DNA of 64,000 nucleotides from Halopseudomonas laoshanensis (GTDB lineage Bacteria > Pseudomonadota > Gammaproteobacteria > Pseudomonadales > Pseudomonadaceae): positions 93,396-157,395 of the forward strand of contig NZ_QOVF01000007.1 in NCBI RefSeq assembly GCF_008365385.1, given 5' to 3'. Position numbers and translations under genes: made by a program. Below, one piece after another: positions 50,015 to 61,460 of the stretch (position 1 is the stretch's first letter; each line of letters opens with the position of its first letter). Under the pieces are notes generated by a model. That model was not told where the DNA came from, did no database searches, and worked only from the letters and a program-made list of their open reading frames with translations.

Positions 50015-51481
50015 ATGCAATACTCCGATCTACGTGACTTCATCAAAGGCCTGGAACAGCGCGGCGAACTCAAGCGCATCCAGACGCCCGTCTCCCCCGT
50101 CCTGGAAATGACCGAAATTTGCGACCGCACCCTGCGCAAGGGAGGGCCCGCATTGCTGTTTGAAAACCCCACCGGCTACAGCATGCCGGTACTCGGCAAC
50201 CTGTTTGGCACCCCGCAACGGGTGGCCATGGGCATGGGCGCGGAAGAGGTCAGCGAGCTGCGCGAAATCGGCAAACTGCTGGCCTTTCTCAAGGAGCCTG
50301 ATCCGCCGAAAGGTCTGAAGGATGCCTGGTCGAAGCTGCCGATTTTCAAGAAGGTCATCTCCATGGCGCCCAAGGTGGTACGTGATGCCCCTTGTCAGGC
50401 ACTTATCCAGGAAGGCGAAAACGTCGATCTGAGCAGCATCCCGGTACAAACCTGCTGGCCTGGCGATGCTGGCCCGCTGATCACCTGGGGTCTGGTGGTC
50501 ACCAAGGGGCCGAACAAGGAACGGCAGAATCTGGGCATCTATCGTCAGCAGGTAATTGGCCGCAACAAGCTGATCATGCGCTGGCTGAGCCATCGCGGCG
50601 GCGCGCTGGACTTCAAGGAATGGTGCGAGAAGCACCCGGGCCAGCCCTTTCCGATTGCGGTAGCACTGGGCGCCGATCCGGCGACCATTCTCGGCGCAGT
50701 TACGCCAGTGCCCGATAGCCTGTCCGAATATGCTTTTGCCGGCCTGCTGCGCGGCCAGCGCACCGAACTGGTCAAATGCCGCGGCTCCAATCTGCAGGTG
50801 CCGGCCAGTGCCGAGATCGTGCTAGAAGGCGTGATCCATCCTGGCGAGATGGCCGATGAGGGTCCCTTTGGCGACCACACCGGCTACTACAATGAAGTCG
50901 ATCGCTTCCTGGTATTTACCGTCGAGCGCATTACCAGCCGGGAAAAGCCGATTTATCACAGCACCTACACCGGTCGGCCGCCGGATGAGCCGGCGATTCT
51001 TGGCGTGGCACTGAATGAAGTTTTCGTACCAATTCTGCAGAAGCAGTTTCCGGAAATCACTGACTTCTATTTGCCGCCGGAGGGTTGTTCCTACCGCATG
51101 GCGGTGGTGTCGATGAAGAAACAGTACCCGGGCCACGCCAAGCGCGTGATGCTCGGCGTATGGAGCTTCCTGCGCCAGTTCATGTACACCAAGTTTGTGA
51201 TCGTCACCGACGACGATATCAATATCCGCGACTGGAATGACGTGATCTGGGCCATTACCACGCGCATGGACCCCAAGCGCGATACGGTAATGATCGACAA
51301 TACGCCGATCGATTATCTGGACTTCGCTTCACCGGTCTCCGGCCTTGGCAGCAAGATGGGCTTGGATGCGACCAACAAGTGGCCAGGCGAAACCAGCCGC
51401 GAATGGGGCGTCGCCATCAGTCAGGACCCGGCGGTGAAGCAGCGGGTGGACAGCATCTGGGCGGAACTGGGGATTGACTGA
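50015..51481 (+). CDS. ubiD: UbiD, 4-hydroxy-3-polyprenylbenzoate decarboxylase
   Basis: This 488-residue prenylated-FMN-dependent decarboxylase acts in ubiquinone synthesis. It contains [21 protein letters not shown] at the N-terminus, [16 protein letters not shown], and a conserved acidic/Arg active-site region with [22 protein letters not shown]. The start at 50015 has GAGG about 12 bp upstream; a TTG at 49997 is the alternative. The stop overlaps the next gene by 8 bp. Confidence 0.95.
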   Translation: MQYSDLRDFIKGLEQRGELKRIQTPVSPVLEMTEICDRTLRKGGPALLFENPTGYSMPVLGNLFGTPQRVAMGMGAEEVSELREIGKLLAFLKEPDPPKGLKDAWSKLPIFKKVISMAPKVVRDAPCQALIQEGENVDLSSIPVQTCWPGDAGPLITWGLVVTKGPNKERQNLGIYRQQVIGRNKLIMRWLSHRGGALDFKEWCEKHPGQPFPIAVALGADPATILGAVTPVPDSLSEYAFAGLLRGQRTELVKCRGSNLQVPASAEIVLEGVIHPGEMADEGPFGDHTGYYNEVDRFLVFTVERITSREKPIYHSTYTGRPPDEPAILGVALNEVFVPILQKQFPEITDFYLPPEGCSYRMAVVSMKKQYPGHAKRVMLGVWSFLRQFMYTKFVIVTDDDINIRDWNDVIWAITTRMDPKRDTVMIDNTPIDYLDFASPVSGLGSKMGLDATNKWPGETSREWGVAISQDPAVKQRVDSIWAELGID

Positions 51482-52469
51482 CTCCGCCGTATCACCCGGT
51501 TTTGCGGTAACCTTGCAGCCCTCCGGCCACAAGCTTGAACTGCTGCCGGGTGAACGTATTCTCGACGGCGCCCGTCGAATGGGTTTCAGCGCTCCGCAGA
51601 GCTGCCGTAACGGCAACTGCCATATCTGTGCCGCCAGGCTGCTCAGTGGCAGCGCTCGGCAGACCGGGCAGATCCTCACGGACGGCGAACTTTATACCTG
51701 TGTAGCCGAGCCGCTGCAGGACTGCGAACTTTTTTGGGAGGGTATTTTGGCTCCAAACGAATTACCGCTGAACGATATCGCCTGTCAGGTCACTGCCTGC
51801 GAACCGATGGGCGGCGATGTGTGGCGCGTCATGCTGCGGATGCCCGCTGGCAAGTTACTGCACTTCCATGCCGGCCAGTATCTGTTGCTCAAGCGCCCCG
51901 ATGGTGAAGCCTCGGCGTTCTCTATCGCTTCTGCGCCGCATGAAGGTCGCAACCTGGAGCTGCATATTCTCGGACGGGAGCCGGCCACGCTGGAGCTGAT
52001 CGAGTCCCTGCGCCGCGAACGGATTGCGCATGTGCAGATCCCGCTGGGCGACTGCCACCTGGCACTGCTGCCTGATCGTCCCATCGTGCTGATTGCTGCA
52101 GGCACCGGCCTGTCACAGATGCAGAGCATGGTGCAGCACTTGCTGAACGTCGGCTTCAGCCATCCGATACATCTTTACTGGGGCGTGCGCCATGGTGACG
52201 AGCTGTATCAAGCTGCGCACTGGGAGTCCTGGCAGCAGAACGACAAACTGGTGCTGCACAAAATCGTCAGCGACCACCCGGAATGGGAAGGTCGCCATGG
52301 TCTACTGCATCAAGCCATCAGCGAGGATCTGGGTGATTTGAGCCAGTACGAATTCTATGTCAGTGGTTCACCGGCGATGGTCTATGCCACGCTGGATGCC
52401 TTGAGTGAAGCCGGCATGCCTGCTGAGCAGATGCATGCCGACGCTTTCAGCTACGCGCCGCGCAGCTGA
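51474..52469 (+). CDS. Ferredoxin-domain NAD(P)H oxidoreductase (CDP-6-deoxyglucoseen reductase-like)
   Basis: This 331-residue protein has an N-terminal 2Fe-2S domain with the Cys pattern [16 protein letters not shown] (about 43-58) and a distal Cys in [12 protein letters not shown]-binding ([12 protein letters not shown]) and NAD-binding ([15 protein letters not shown]) domains follow. It starts with TTG at 51474, overlapping the ubiD stop, so translation is probably coupled. The partner substrate is not known; in pseudomonads the gene is fixed next to ubiD. Confidence 0.88.
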   Translation: MTDSAVSPGFAVTLQPSGHKLELLPGERILDGARRMGFSAPQSCRNGNCHICAARLLSGSARQTGQILTDGELYTCVAEPLQDCELFWEGILAPNELPLNDIACQVTACEPMGGDVWRVMLRMPAGKLLHFHAGQYLLLKRPDGEASAFSIASAPHEGRNLELHILGREPATLELIESLRRERIAHVQIPLGDCHLALLPDRPIVLIAAGTGLSQMQSMVQHLLNVGFSHPIHLYWGVRHGDELYQAAHWESWQQNDKLVLHKIVSDHPEWEGRHGLLHQAISEDLGDLSQYEFYVSGSPAMVYATLDALSEAGMPAEQMHADAFSYAPRS

Positions 52470-52489
52470 AAGCGCAGACGCTACTCATC

Positions 52490-53725
52490 TCACCGGGGAG
52501 TTGGCATCGGCAGTTCGGGCAGGTCGTTGGCCATCAGCTCGAAACCCTGATGCAACATGGCCTGACTGGCCGCTTGATCGCCCAGGTGCTCCAGTAGCCG
52601 CACCAGCTCTGCACAGGTCTGGATATCGCGCTTGCTGCCATAGCTGGCTTCCAGATACTCCCGAGCCTTGCCCCACAGACTATTGCGCAATGCCAGACGC
52701 CCCAACGCGAGCAACAGGGTGGCGTTGTGTGGATGCTCAGCCAGCCAGTGCTCAGCCGTAGTCAACTGACGGGCCGGATCCTTGCCCTGAACCAGGCCAT
52801 AAAGGTGCACCAATCGCTCGTTGAAGTTCTGACGTAACGCCTGGCGCAATGTCTCTTCTGCCAGCTCTGTTTGACCCAGTGCGCGTAACTGCAGGCAGTA
52901 GACCTCTATCAGTGCGGGATCCTGCTTCAACGTCTTCGGCAGCGGCTCCCAAACCGCCGTCACCGCATTGGTCTGCCCTGGCTCCTGATGCTGACCTCGC
53001 TGACCGGCCTGCGTCAGCAGGGCGATATATACCTGATGTTCCAAGGCCTGCTGCTCGGCAGGCTTGAGCAACTTGTGCCGACGCAGCTCAGGGAGCAATT
53101 GCTCCAGCCGCGTCCAGTCCTCCAGGCGTGCATACAGCTGGCCCATCAACTTCAGCGCATACAGATGCTTGGGGTGATCCTTGCGCAAGCGCGTCAAGGT
53201 GGCCAGCGCCTGCTCCAGTTGCCCGCGGGCAATCTGCAACTGCGCCTGCGTGACGGCAATGGCCACGTCTGCCTTCGGCGTAGTTTCGTAGGCTTCTCGC
53301 AGCAGGCTGTCGCACTCGACATAATCTTCCAGTTCGTGCGCCGCACGCGCCGCCGCCAGATAGTTGATCAGTGGCTGTTCGGTATGCGGCGCCGAGCGTT
53401 TCAGCAGCCGCAGCGCATTACTCCAATGACCTTCGGCAAATTCCAGCAAACCGCGCGTGGCCACCTGATTGGCTCGGCGTTCGCGATTATGTCGGGACCA
53501 GGGATTGATACGCCGCCCGGAGACATTCAGCACCCGGATCACTGCGCGCAGCAGTAACAGCAAGAGCCACAGCGCCAATAGAAAACCCACGCCGACCCAG
53601 ATACTGGTCTCGATCGACATGTTGCGCCAGGCAATCAATATGTAACCGGGATCCTCGGCTACCGCCATGCCCAGCAGCGCTGCGACCAGCAGCACGGCGA
53701 GGATGGCCAGATAACTTTTACTCAT
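52490..53725 (-). CDS. hemY: HemY, heme-biosynthesis-associated TPR protein
   Basis: This 411-residue protein has two N-terminal membrane helices (about 5-24 and 40-63) and a cytoplasmic tail with TPR-type repeats (SAPHTEQPLINYLAAARAAHEL onward). It lies in hemCDXY and is not related to the Bacillus HemY oxidase. Its ATG overlaps the hemX stop (ATGA), giving coupled translation. Confidence 0.93.
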   Translation of the reverse strand: MSKSYLAILAVLLVAALLGMAVAEDPGYILIAWRNMSIETSIWVGVGFLLALWLLLLLLRAVIRVLNVSGRRINPWSRHNRERRANQVATRGLLEFAEGHWSNALRLLKRSAPHTEQPLINYLAAARAAHELEDYVECDSLLREAYETTPKADVAIAVTQAQLQIARGQLEQALATLTRLRKDHPKHLYALKLMGQLYARLEDWTRLEQLLPELRRHKLLKPAEQQALEHQVYIALLTQAGQRGQHQEPGQTNAVTAVWEPLPKTLKQDPALIEVYCLQLRALGQTELAEETLRQALRQNFNERLVHLYGLVQGKDPARQLTTAEHWLAEHPHNATLLLALGRLALRNSLWGKAREYLEASYGSKRDIQTCAELVRLLEHLGDQAASQAMLHQGFELMANDLPELPMPTPR

Positions 53726-55167
53726 TCCGAGGCCTCCCCATTACCCGTGGCCGGGGCGCGGCGGCTCTGGATATAAGCCGCCAGGCCCTGCTCCAATGGC
53801 GAGAGATCCGGCGGCTCGAGGCTCACGTTTTCTTCGGCAAGACTCTCGATTTGGCCCTGCATGGCCTGAACCTGGGGGTTTTCCATCTCGAAATATCGGC
53901 GCAATATGCTGTCGGCCTGCTCCAGGCTGGTCTCATATACCTCCTGCTCACCACGCAACGCGGCCCATTGAGCCTGTTCCATGGTCAGTTGCAGGGTCCG
54001 CTGCACGCGCTGCAACTCGGCCTCATCCAACAACGGCGTGATGACTTTGCCACGCTGGAAGTCCACGCGCACGTAGCGCTCCAGACGCATCAACACACGT
54101 TCGGCGCGAGTGCGGCGGGCCAGACGATCTTCGTATTCCTCTTCGACGCTGACCTCTTCCGGATCGAATACCGGCACCGGCAACGCGACCAGACGCTCCA
54201 CCTGTTCACTCATTGCCGCCAGACGCAGAAAGACACCCGCGCGGTCAATTTCCGGCAGCGCTCTCAGCTCACCCTGAAACTGCGCCAACTGCTCGCGCAC
54301 GGCAAAAACTCCGCTGTCAGGTTGTGCTCGCAGGATACCGTCGACCGCTGTTAGCAGCTCGCGCGCAGAGGTGACATCTTGCGACGCGATCAACCGCAGG
54401 CTGGCGAGCCGCACCAGGTACTCTGCCTCAGCCAATTTCCAGTCGGACTGCGCATCACCCTGAAGGGTATCCAGCCGCTGACTGACGGCCTGCTGAGTGC
54501 GCTGCATCTCGGCGCTCAGGCGCTCGACCTGCTGCCACTCATCGGCATTGGGCAAGCCCTCAAGCCGCTGATCGAAGGCCTGCTGCTGTTGTTGCTGGGC
54601 AGACTGCAACTGGGCAACCTGCTCGGCCAAGGTCGCTCCCTCAAGCTGACGCTGGTCAGTCTGATACCACTGCCAGGCACTCAAGCCCAGAGCAGCCAAT
54701 GCCACCAATAGAGCCAAACCCGACAGACCGCGGCCCGGACCCGTTGTTTTGGTCGGCGGCTTCGGAGGCGTGCCACCCGGTGGTGTCGTTTTGCTTGAGG
54801 CCGAGCCCGTAGTCGTCTTGGACTTGAAGGAATCGGAAACGGTAGGTTCGCTAAGCGGCTTGCTAGTGGCGGTTTTATCAGTGCCCGGCTTGTCCACTCC
54901 CGATGAGAGGGAAGGTGCGCCGGTAGCAGTTGCCGCTGAAGTAGCGCTGGTGGACGCCTCAGTGGGTACTTTCGGCTGGGTCTCGGGCTTGGCTGTCTGC
55001 TCACTGCCCAACGGCTTCGCCGGTTTAGCTTCGAAAGCTGATTCGGACGCTGGTTTGGAGACGGAATCGGAAGCGGGATCGGAAGTCGGCGGTGCACCGA
55101 GCGGCCCGGTAGTGGGGATATCCTGCTCGTCCTTGCCGCTGTTGTTGTTCTGGTCTGTCGGTTTCAC
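53722..55167 (-). CDS. hemX: HemX-family membrane protein of the hemCDXY cluster
   Basis: This 481-residue protein starts with GTG. Residues 1-150 are a low-complexity S/T/P/K/A-rich cytoplasmic segment, followed by one membrane helix (about 149-170) and a coiled-coil periplasmic part (QLQSAQQQQQQAFDQRLEG). It belongs to the HemX family, sometimes called uroporphyrinogen-III methyltransferase, though no methyltransferase motif is seen. It is 13 bp after hemD. Confidence 0.9.
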   Translation of the reverse strand: MKPTDQNNNSGKDEQDIPTTGPLGAPPTSDPASDSVSKPASESAFEAKPAKPLGSEQTAKPETQPKVPTEASTSATSAATATGAPSLSSGVDKPGTDKTATSKPLSEPTVSDSFKSKTTTGSASSKTTPPGGTPPKPPTKTTGPGRGLSGLALLVALAALGLSAWQWYQTDQRQLEGATLAEQVAQLQSAQQQQQQAFDQRLEGLPNADEWQQVERLSAEMQRTQQAVSQRLDTLQGDAQSDWKLAEAEYLVRLASLRLIASQDVTSARELLTAVDGILRAQPDSGVFAVREQLAQFQGELRALPEIDRAGVFLRLAAMSEQVERLVALPVPVFDPEEVSVEEEYEDRLARRTRAERVLMRLERYVRVDFQRGKVITPLLDEAELQRVQRTLQLTMEQAQWAALRGEQEVYETSLEQADSILRRYFEMENPQVQAMQGQIESLAEENVSLEPPDLSPLEQGLAAYIQSRRAPATGNGEASE

Positions 55168-55180
55168 GCTATTCCCCTTG

Positions 55181-55939
55181 TTACGTCAGCGGATGAGCCA
55201 TCACGGCTTCGATCACGGCACTATCGTCCGCGCCGTTACACACTATTATGTCCTTGCAGCCCAACTCGGCTGCGCGCTCAGCGACACGCTGGCTGGGCAC
55301 CCAACAACGCCACCCGGCCTGTTCTGACCAATTTTCGGCCGCCGCGTGGCGCCAGTATTCCAGTGCCTGGACGCTAAGCACCAATAAGCCTCTTGCGCCA
55401 GCCGCACTTGCTTCGGCAAGTCGCGCCGGTAGATCCTGCGCAGCACAGCGGCGATAAAGTTCCAGATAATCTACCTGTGCACCCTGTACCCGCAGTTGCT
55501 CGGCCAGATGCTCCCGCCCGCCAGTCCCGCGCCAAATCAGTACTTTCAAATCCCCGGGTTGCAATAGCGCCTGCCAGCGCGGCAACGCCAGTACCGCTTC
55601 AGAATCCTGGCCCTGATCCGGCACCTGGACCGTCAAACCGGCGGTTTGCAGAACCTCGGCCGTGCTTCTGCCTACTGCAAACCAGTCAATGCCCACCGGC
55701 ATCTGCGGCCAATAATCCTCAAGCCTTTCCAACCCTAACCGCGCCGCAACCGGGCTGACTACAATGACCGCCTGATAAAGGTCGATATTCAGCAGCAACT
55801 GCCGCTGACTCGGCGTTTCCAGCTGCGGCTCGATATGCAGCAACGGCATACCCTGGGTGCGCACATTCAATTGATCCAGCTTACCCGCCAGACGCTGATT
55901 GTCCGCCTCGGACCGCGTCAGCAGCAGCACGCCGGTCAC
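55181..55939 (-). CDS. hemD: Uroporphyrinogen-III synthase
   Basis: This 252-residue enzyme closes and inverts ring D of hydroxymethylbilane. Sequence is weakly conserved as usual: [18 protein letters not shown] at the start, [26 protein letters not shown] and [15 protein letters not shown]. It starts with GTG at 55939, overlapping the hemC stop as GTGA. Confidence 0.93.
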   Translation of the reverse strand: MTGVLLLTRSEADNQRLAGKLDQLNVRTQGMPLLHIEPQLETPSQRQLLLNIDLYQAVIVVSPVAARLGLERLEDYWPQMPVGIDWFAVGRSTAEVLQTAGLTVQVPDQGQDSEAVLALPRWQALLQPGDLKVLIWRGTGGREHLAEQLRVQGAQVDYLELYRRCAAQDLPARLAEASAAGARGLLVLSVQALEYWRHAAAENWSEQAGWRCWVPSQRVAERAAELGCKDIIVCNGADDSAVIEAVMAHPLT

Positions 55940-56874
55940 TGCGGCTGAGCATCCTGATAAACCGCGTCCAGAATCGCCTGGGCGCCTTGCGCGAGCAAAT
56001 CCTCGGCGACCTGAATGCCCAGGGCCTCCGGTGCTGAATCAGCGCCAGAGGCTTGTGCGGTCAACAGCAGAGTGCCATCGGGATTTCCTACCATGCCGCG
56101 TAGCCACAGCTGCCCATTCGCCCGTTCGGCGTAACAGGCAATCGGCACCTGACAGCCGCCGTTGAGGTGCGTATTCAACGCCCGTTCGGCGCGCACGCGC
56201 AGCGCACTGTCTTCATCGTTCAACGGCGCCAGCAGCGCATGCAATTCGGTATCGGCGCTGCGGCATTCGATGCCCACGGCACCCTGGCCGCCAGCCGGCA
56301 AACTTTCTTCCGGTGGCATTGCGTAGCGGATACGCTGGTCAAAACCAAGGCGCATCAGGCCCGCTGCCGCAAGAATAATCGCGTCGTATTCGCCCGCATC
56401 CAATTTGGCCAGCCGAGTATTAACGTTGCCGCGCAGGAAGCGCACGGTCAGGTCCGGACGCCGGGCCATGATCTGCGCCTGCCGGCGCAGGCTCGAGGTG
56501 CCCACAACGCTGCCCTGCGGCAGATCGTCTACATGGTCAAAATGATTGGAAACAAAGGCGTCGCGCGGATCTTCCCGCTCGCAGATCACGTACAGGCCCA
56601 GGCCTTCGGGAAAGGCCATGGGTACGTCTTTCATTGAGTGTACTGCCAGATCGGCCTCGTCGTTGAGGATGGCTGTTTCCAGCTCCTTGACGAACAGACC
56701 CTTGCCACCAATCTTGGCCAGTGGCGAGTCGAGCAGTTGATCACCGCGACTGACCATGGGAACCAGGCTAACAGTCAGCCCGGGATGCAGTTGTTCGAGG
56801 CGCGCCTTTACATATTCGGCCTGCCACAGGGCCAGGGCGCTCTTGCGGGTGGCAATTCGCAGATGTCGACTCAT
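55936..56874 (-). CDS. hemC: Porphobilinogen deaminase (hydroxymethylbilane synthase)
   Basis: This 312-residue enzyme polymerises four porphobilinogens. It has [17 protein letters not shown], the [11 protein letters not shown] segment, [20 protein letters not shown], and the dipyrromethane-carrying Cys in [14 protein letters not shown]. The start at 56874 begins the family match. It is 94 bp after the algR stop, and probably heads hemCDXY. Confidence 0.97.
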   Translation of the reverse strand: MSRHLRIATRKSALALWQAEYVKARLEQLHPGLTVSLVPMVSRGDQLLDSPLAKIGGKGLFVKELETAILNDEADLAVHSMKDVPMAFPEGLGLYVICEREDPRDAFVSNHFDHVDDLPQGSVVGTSSLRRQAQIMARRPDLTVRFLRGNVNTRLAKLDAGEYDAIILAAAGLMRLGFDQRIRYAMPPEESLPAGGQGAVGIECRSADTELHALLAPLNDEDSALRVRAERALNTHLNGGCQVPIACYAERANGQLWLRGMVGNPDGTLLLTAQASGADSAPEALGIQVAEDLLAQGAQAILDAVYQDAQPQ

Positions 56875-56968
56875 GGGATTCTCGATCAAAACCAATCCGC
56901 ATGATACGCGATGCCCGGCTCAGCATCCACGCGGGTCTGTGTCGCAGGACGGATCGTGGAGCAGCAAT

Positions 56969-57718
56969 TCACAGTTGACCCATAAGCTTGCGCAAGCCCG
57001 GGACGTGCCGGCGGCTAACCGTCAGTGTCTCTTCGGACAACCCCTTGAGATGAAGCTGAAAATGCCCTACAGAGCTGCGCTGCAACCGCTCGATGCGATG
57101 ACGGGCGACCAGGGCGTTGCGATGGATGCGCACGAAGTAGTCACCAAATTCATCCTCCAGCGCCTTCAGCGGCTCATCCAGCAGCACTTCGCCGTCCGTG
57201 TGGCGCAAGGTCACATACTTGTGGTCAGCGATAAAATACAGCACCTCGTCAATTGGGATCAGCTCTACACCCTTGCGCGTTCTGGCGCTGATATGGCTGC
57301 GCGCCTGGGCCGAGTTGCCCACGCCATTGACGCGGCCGAGACTGCACAACTGAACCCGGTTCAGCCTTTGCGCATTCGCCAGCGCGTCGGCGAGATCTTC
57401 GCTGCGAACCGGTTTGAGCAGATAGCCGACGGCACTGACGGCAAAAGCATCCAGCGCATACTCACCATGCGCGGTACAAAATATCACTGCCGGCGCATCC
57501 GGCATGTCACAGAGTTTGGCGGCGGCCTGCAAGCCATCCATACCGGGCATGCGGATATCCAGCAGGACGATGTCCGGTTGCTGTTCTGCTACCAGCTGCA
57601 AGGCTTCATGGCCATTGGTGGCGCTTTCCAGCATGGGTTCATAGCCGGGCAACGCGGTAATCAATCGAGCCAGTCTCTCTCTGGCCAGGGGTTCATCATC
57701 GGCGATAAGTACTTTCAT
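56969..57718 (-). CDS. algR: Alginate biosynthesis response regulator AlgR
   Basis: This 249-residue LytTR response regulator has receiver Asp in IVLLDIRMPG (Asp near 54), acidic pocket IADDEPLAR, Thr/Lys in VIFCTAHGEYA and LKPV. The C-terminal LytTR domain starts near 143 (RKGVELIPIDEVLYFIADHKYVTL) and ends in HVPGLRKLMGQL. In P. aeruginosa AlgR controls alginate, twitching and rhamnolipid genes. It follows algZ by 3 bp. Confidence 0.96.
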   Translation of the reverse strand: MKVLIADDEPLARERLARLITALPGYEPMLESATNGHEALQLVAEQQPDIVLLDIRMPGMDGLQAAAKLCDMPDAPAVIFCTAHGEYALDAFAVSAVGYLLKPVRSEDLADALANAQRLNRVQLCSLGRVNGVGNSAQARSHISARTRKGVELIPIDEVLYFIADHKYVTLRHTDGEVLLDEPLKALEDEFGDYFVRIHRNALVARHRIERLQRSSVGHFQLHLKGLSEETLTVSRRHVPGLRKLMGQL

Positions 57719-57721
57719 GCC

Positions 57722-58804
57722 TTAATGACTTCTCTGCAAAATGGACGATGGATGCTTACAAGGATAGACCAGCTTACTGAAGAAGCGCGGTCCATCACGC
57801 CAGGATTCAACTTTTGCCTCAGGCCCGAACAGGCCGGTGAGGCGGGCACGAATATTGTCCAGCGCCATACGCGCACCCTGATGGGAAACCTCTATGGGTG
57901 GACAACTGTTTGATACCAGTAGTTCGACGCGACCCTGTTGCCAACTGCCATCAATTTGAATATCGCCACCCTCAAGACTAGGTTGCAGTCCGTGAAGAAT
58001 GGCGTTCTCCAATAACGGCTGCAGTGTCAGCAGCGGAATGGGCGTGTTCGGCGGCATCTGCTCGACCTGCCAGACCACCCGCAGCCGCTCGCCCAGGCGA
58101 TACTGTTCGATACGCAGGTAACCCTGACAGAGCCGCAGCTCCTCCTCCCAGGTCGCCACGCCATCCGCTTCGGACAAATTGGCGCGAAACAGATCCGCCA
58201 GATCCAGCACAGCGTTCTCGGCCTTGACCGGAGCGCTGCCAATCAGACTGACAATGCTGTTGAGACTGTTGAACAGAAAATGCGGTCGAATGCGCGATTG
58301 CAGCGACTGCAACCGGGCCTTGAGCTCGGCCTGCTCCTGGCGCTGCCATTGCTGCTGCAGGTAAAAATAACGTAGCAGCAAACCAGTCATGATCAAGGCA
58401 ATCAAACCATGCCGGAGCATCTGGCCCGGCCGCAACTCCGGATAGCCGAGCATGCCGGCATCCAGCACCCAGTCAGCCATCACGGTGAAGAACAAGGTCA
58501 GGCCGACGACGACGATAAAGCACATCGCCAAGGCGACCAGCAACGCACGACGCTGCATCCAGCCCCGCAGACGGCAGAGCAGCGCAGCCGAGAGCAGCAC
58601 TATCCATTGCACGAACAGCGAGGCCATGGCCAGACTCAGCCAGTCGAACGCCTCCGCCACCGGCACAGCCAGCACCCAGATCAGCACCAGCAATTCAGCC
58701 AGCACCACCAGGGTGAAAACCGCCATGGAGGAACATAGATCGGGGAGGAAGAAATCTTCCCCCGCATAAGGTTTTCTGAGCAGTGTCCAGAGTCCGTTCT
58801 TCAT
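57722..58804 (-). CDS. algZ: AlgZ (FimS), LytS-type sensor histidine kinase
   Basis: This 360-residue inner-membrane kinase has about four membrane segments in residues 25-150. LQSRIRPHFLFNSLNSIVSLI contains the phosphorylated His of the LytS family, and the N-box region is IPLLTLQPLLENAILHGLQ. The start at 58804 (MKNGLWTLLRKPYAGED) fits the known length of about 358; a TTG at 58840 is the alternative. It pairs with AlgR. Confidence 0.95.
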   Translation of the reverse strand: MKNGLWTLLRKPYAGEDFFLPDLCSSMAVFTLVVLAELLVLIWVLAVPVAEAFDWLSLAMASLFVQWIVLLSAALLCRLRGWMQRRALLVALAMCFIVVVGLTLFFTVMADWVLDAGMLGYPELRPGQMLRHGLIALIMTGLLLRYFYLQQQWQRQEQAELKARLQSLQSRIRPHFLFNSLNSIVSLIGSAPVKAENAVLDLADLFRANLSEADGVATWEEELRLCQGYLRIEQYRLGERLRVVWQVEQMPPNTPIPLLTLQPLLENAILHGLQPSLEGGDIQIDGSWQQGRVELLVSNSCPPIEVSHQGARMALDNIRARLTGLFGPEAKVESWRDGPRFFSKLVYPCKHPSSILQRSH

Positions 58805-58904
58805 TGGCCAAGTGTCCGCCAGCCGGGCGCCATCACGCAAGCCTGAAGTGGTATGCTAGCGACCTTTGCCAGCCAAACTTTCGAATTGCGAGCCAACGCG
58901 ACCT

Positions 58905-60299
58905 ATGAGCCAAGATCAGACAACCAATCAATCCTGGGGTGGCCGTTTCAGCGAACCGGTTGACGCCTTTGTTGCCCGCTTCACCGCTTCGGTGGATTTT
59001 GACAAGCGCCTGTACAAACACGACATTCAGGGCTCGATTGCCCACGCTACGATGCTGGCCAAGGTCGGCGTACTGAGTGAAGAAGAGCGCGACAGCATCC
59101 TCGCCGGGTTGCACAGCATCCAGAGCGAAATCGAAGCCGGCCAGTTTGACTGGCGGGTGGACCTGGAAGACGTGCACATGAATATCGAGGCGCGCCTGAC
59201 CGCGCAGATCGGCGTGACCGGCAAGAAGCTGCACACCGGCCGTTCGCGTAACGATCAGGTGGCAACTGATATCCGACTGTGGCTGCGCGAAGAAATCGAC
59301 ATCATTCTGGTCGAACTGGCGCGTCTGCAAACCGGCCTGCTGGATCAGGCCGAGCGCCATGCGCACGTGATCATGCCCGGCTTTACCCATTTACAGACCG
59401 CGCAACCGGTAACCTTTGGTCATCACCTGCTGGCCTGGTTCGAGATGCTCAGCCGCGACCGCGAACGTCTGCTCGACTGCCGCAAGCGCGTCAACCGCAT
59501 GCCTCTGGGCAGCGCGGCGCTGGCCGGCACCACCTATCCGATTGATCGGCAGATGACCTGTGAACTGCTCGGTTTCGATGCGGTATCCGGCAACTCGCTG
59601 GACGGCGTGTCCGATCGCGACTTCGCCATCGAATTCTGCGCGGCAGCGTCCGTGGCGATGATGCACCTGTCGCGTTTTTCCGAAGAGCTGGTGCTGTGGA
59701 CCAGTGCGCAGTTCAACTTTATCGACCTGCCCGACCGCTTCTGCACCGGCTCATCAATCATGCCGCAGAAGAAGAACCCCGACGTGCCCGAGCTGGTGCG
59801 CGGCAAGACTGGCCGGGTTTACGGCCACCTGATGGGTCTGCTGACGCTGATGAAGAGCCAGCCATTGGCGTACAACAAGGACAACCAGGAAGACAAGGAG
59901 CCGCTGTTCGACGCCGCCGATACGCTGCGCGATTGCCTGCGCGCCTTTGCCGACATGATCCCGGCGATCCAGCCCAAGGTGCCAGCGATGCGCGAAGCGG
60001 CCCTGCGCGGCTTCTCCACCGCCACCGATCTGGCTGACTATCTGGTGCGCAAGGGCCTGCCGTTCCGCGATTGCCATGAAATTGTTGGTCATGCGGTCAA
60101 ATACGGCGTGGAGTCGAGCAAGGATCTGGCCGAGATGAGCCTGGAAGAGCTGCGCCAGTTCAGCGACCAGATCGATCAGGATGTGTTTGATGTACTGACG
60201 CTGGAAGGCTCTGTCAACGCCCGTGATCATATCGGCGGTACCGCACCCAAACAGGTGCTGGCTGCGGTCAAGCGTGGCCGCGAGCTGTTGGCCGATTAA
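58905..60299 (+). CDS. argH: Argininosuccinate lyase
   Basis: This 464-residue fumarase-superfamily enzyme performs the last step of arginine synthesis. The signature [12 protein letters not shown] is near residue 282, and [14 protein letters not shown] and [16 protein letters not shown] bracket the catalytic pair. The start at 58905 gives the standard length. It is divergent from algZ (100 bp). Confidence 0.97.
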   Translation: MSQDQTTNQSWGGRFSEPVDAFVARFTASVDFDKRLYKHDIQGSIAHATMLAKVGVLSEEERDSILAGLHSIQSEIEAGQFDWRVDLEDVHMNIEARLTAQIGVTGKKLHTGRSRNDQVATDIRLWLREEIDIILVELARLQTGLLDQAERHAHVIMPGFTHLQTAQPVTFGHHLLAWFEMLSRDRERLLDCRKRVNRMPLGSAALAGTTYPIDRQMTCELLGFDAVSGNSLDGVSDRDFAIEFCAAASVAMMHLSRFSEELVLWTSAQFNFIDLPDRFCTGSSIMPQKKNPDVPELVRGKTGRVYGHLMGLLTLMKSQPLAYNKDNQEDKEPLFDAADTLRDCLRAFADMIPAIQPKVPAMREAALRGFSTATDLADYLVRKGLPFRDCHEIVGHAVKYGVESSKDLAEMSLEELRQFSDQIDQDVFDVLTLEGSVNARDHIGGTAPKQVLAAVKRGRELLAD

Positions 60300-60325
60300 C
60301 ACTTGAAACAGAGCCAGCCTTGGAA

Positions 60326-60349
60326 GGCCCCCGCGCAACGCGGGGCCTT
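60326..60349 (+). terminator. Terminator-like hairpin after argH
   Basis: AAGGCCCCCGCG, loop CAA, CGCGGGGCCTT, then TGTCTCCC. It is a strong GC-rich stem 26 bp after the argH stop, facing the aguA end. Confidence 0.75.
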
Positions 60350-60357
60350 GTCTCCCG

Positions 60358-61455
60358 TCAGGCGTGAGGCTGCTGCTGGGTGATGCAATGAATATTGCCA
60401 CCGCCAAGCAGAATCTCGCGGCCCGGCACCATCACTACCCGCCGATCCGGAAACAACTGCTCCAACAACGCTCTCGCCGGTTCATCCTGCGAATCATCAA
60501 AGCTGGGCGCGATGATGCCGTCATTGACGATCAAAAAATTCACATAAGATCCGGCCAGCCGAATCGACGGATCGCGTGGCTGTGAACCGGCGACCCGATC
60601 CACACCGGCACACTCTTCTGCGGTGGCGTAGAGCGGACCGGGAATCGGCATGCGGTGCACCTTGAGCTCGCGCCCCTGCGCATCACGACTGGCTTCCAGA
60701 ATTCTCAAGGCTTTCTGACAGCGATCGAAATTCGGATCTTGCGGATCATCGGTCCAGGCCAGCAGCACTTCACCGGGCCGCACGAAACAGCAGAAATTGT
60801 CGACATGACCATCGGTCTCGTCGTTATACAGACCTTCCGGCAGCCAGATGACCTTGTCGATGCCCAAGTGATCGGCCAGCTTGATTTCAATTTCCTCGCG
60901 CAACAGATGCGGGTTGCGATTGGCGTTAAGCAGGCACTCCTCGGTAGTGATCAGCGTGCCTTCACCATCCACATGGATAGCACCACCCTCAAGTACAAAC
61001 CCCTCAGTGCGATAGCGCGGACTGCGCACCAGACCCAGGATCTTGTCTGCGACCTGATCATCGCGCTGCCACGGCCAGTACAAACCCCCGTTAAAGCCGC
61101 CCCAGGCATTGAAGGTCCAATCTACGCCGCGCAAGCCGCCACTTGGGTGGGTGACGAAGGTCGGGCCAGTGTCGCGCACCCAGGCGTCGTCTGTGGTCAA
61201 CTCGACCACGCGGATACCCGGGTGGCTCAGCTGTAAATTGGCGTTTTCGTATTGGGCGGCAGAAACACAAACAGTCACCGGCTCAAAACTGGCAATCGCC
61301 CGCGCCACTTCGGCAAACGCTGCTTGAGCCGGCTTGGCACCCAGGCGCCAATTGTCCGGGCGCTCTGGCCAGACCATCCAGGTCTGGCTGTGCGGCGCCC
61401 ATTCGGCGGGCATGCTGTAACCATCGGCGCGGGGCGTACTGTGCAAGGTATACAT
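60358..61455 (-). CDS. aguA: Agmatine deiminase
   Basis: This 365-residue penta-propeller hydrolase turns agmatine into N-carbamoylputrescine. It has [56 protein letters not shown] and the catalytic Cys near the C-terminus in [11 protein letters not shown]. It follows aguB by 5 bp, so the two steps are encoded together. Confidence 0.97.
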   Translation of the reverse strand: MYTLHSTPRADGYSMPAEWAPHSQTWMVWPERPDNWRLGAKPAQAAFAEVARAIASFEPVTVCVSAAQYENANLQLSHPGIRVVELTTDDAWVRDTGPTFVTHPSGGLRGVDWTFNAWGGFNGGLYWPWQRDDQVADKILGLVRSPRYRTEGFVLEGGAIHVDGEGTLITTEECLLNANRNPHLLREEIEIKLADHLGIDKVIWLPEGLYNDETDGHVDNFCCFVRPGEVLLAWTDDPQDPNFDRCQKALRILEASRDAQGRELKVHRMPIPGPLYATAEECAGVDRVAGSQPRDPSIRLAGSYVNFLIVNDGIIAPSFDDSQDEPARALLEQLFPDRRVVMVPGREILLGGGNIHCITQQQPHA

Positions 61456-61460
61456 CGGGA

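Noticed and set aside
56756..57913. 385-codon open frame on the plus strand
   Set aside because: Runs antisense across hemC, algR and algZ, all well supported.
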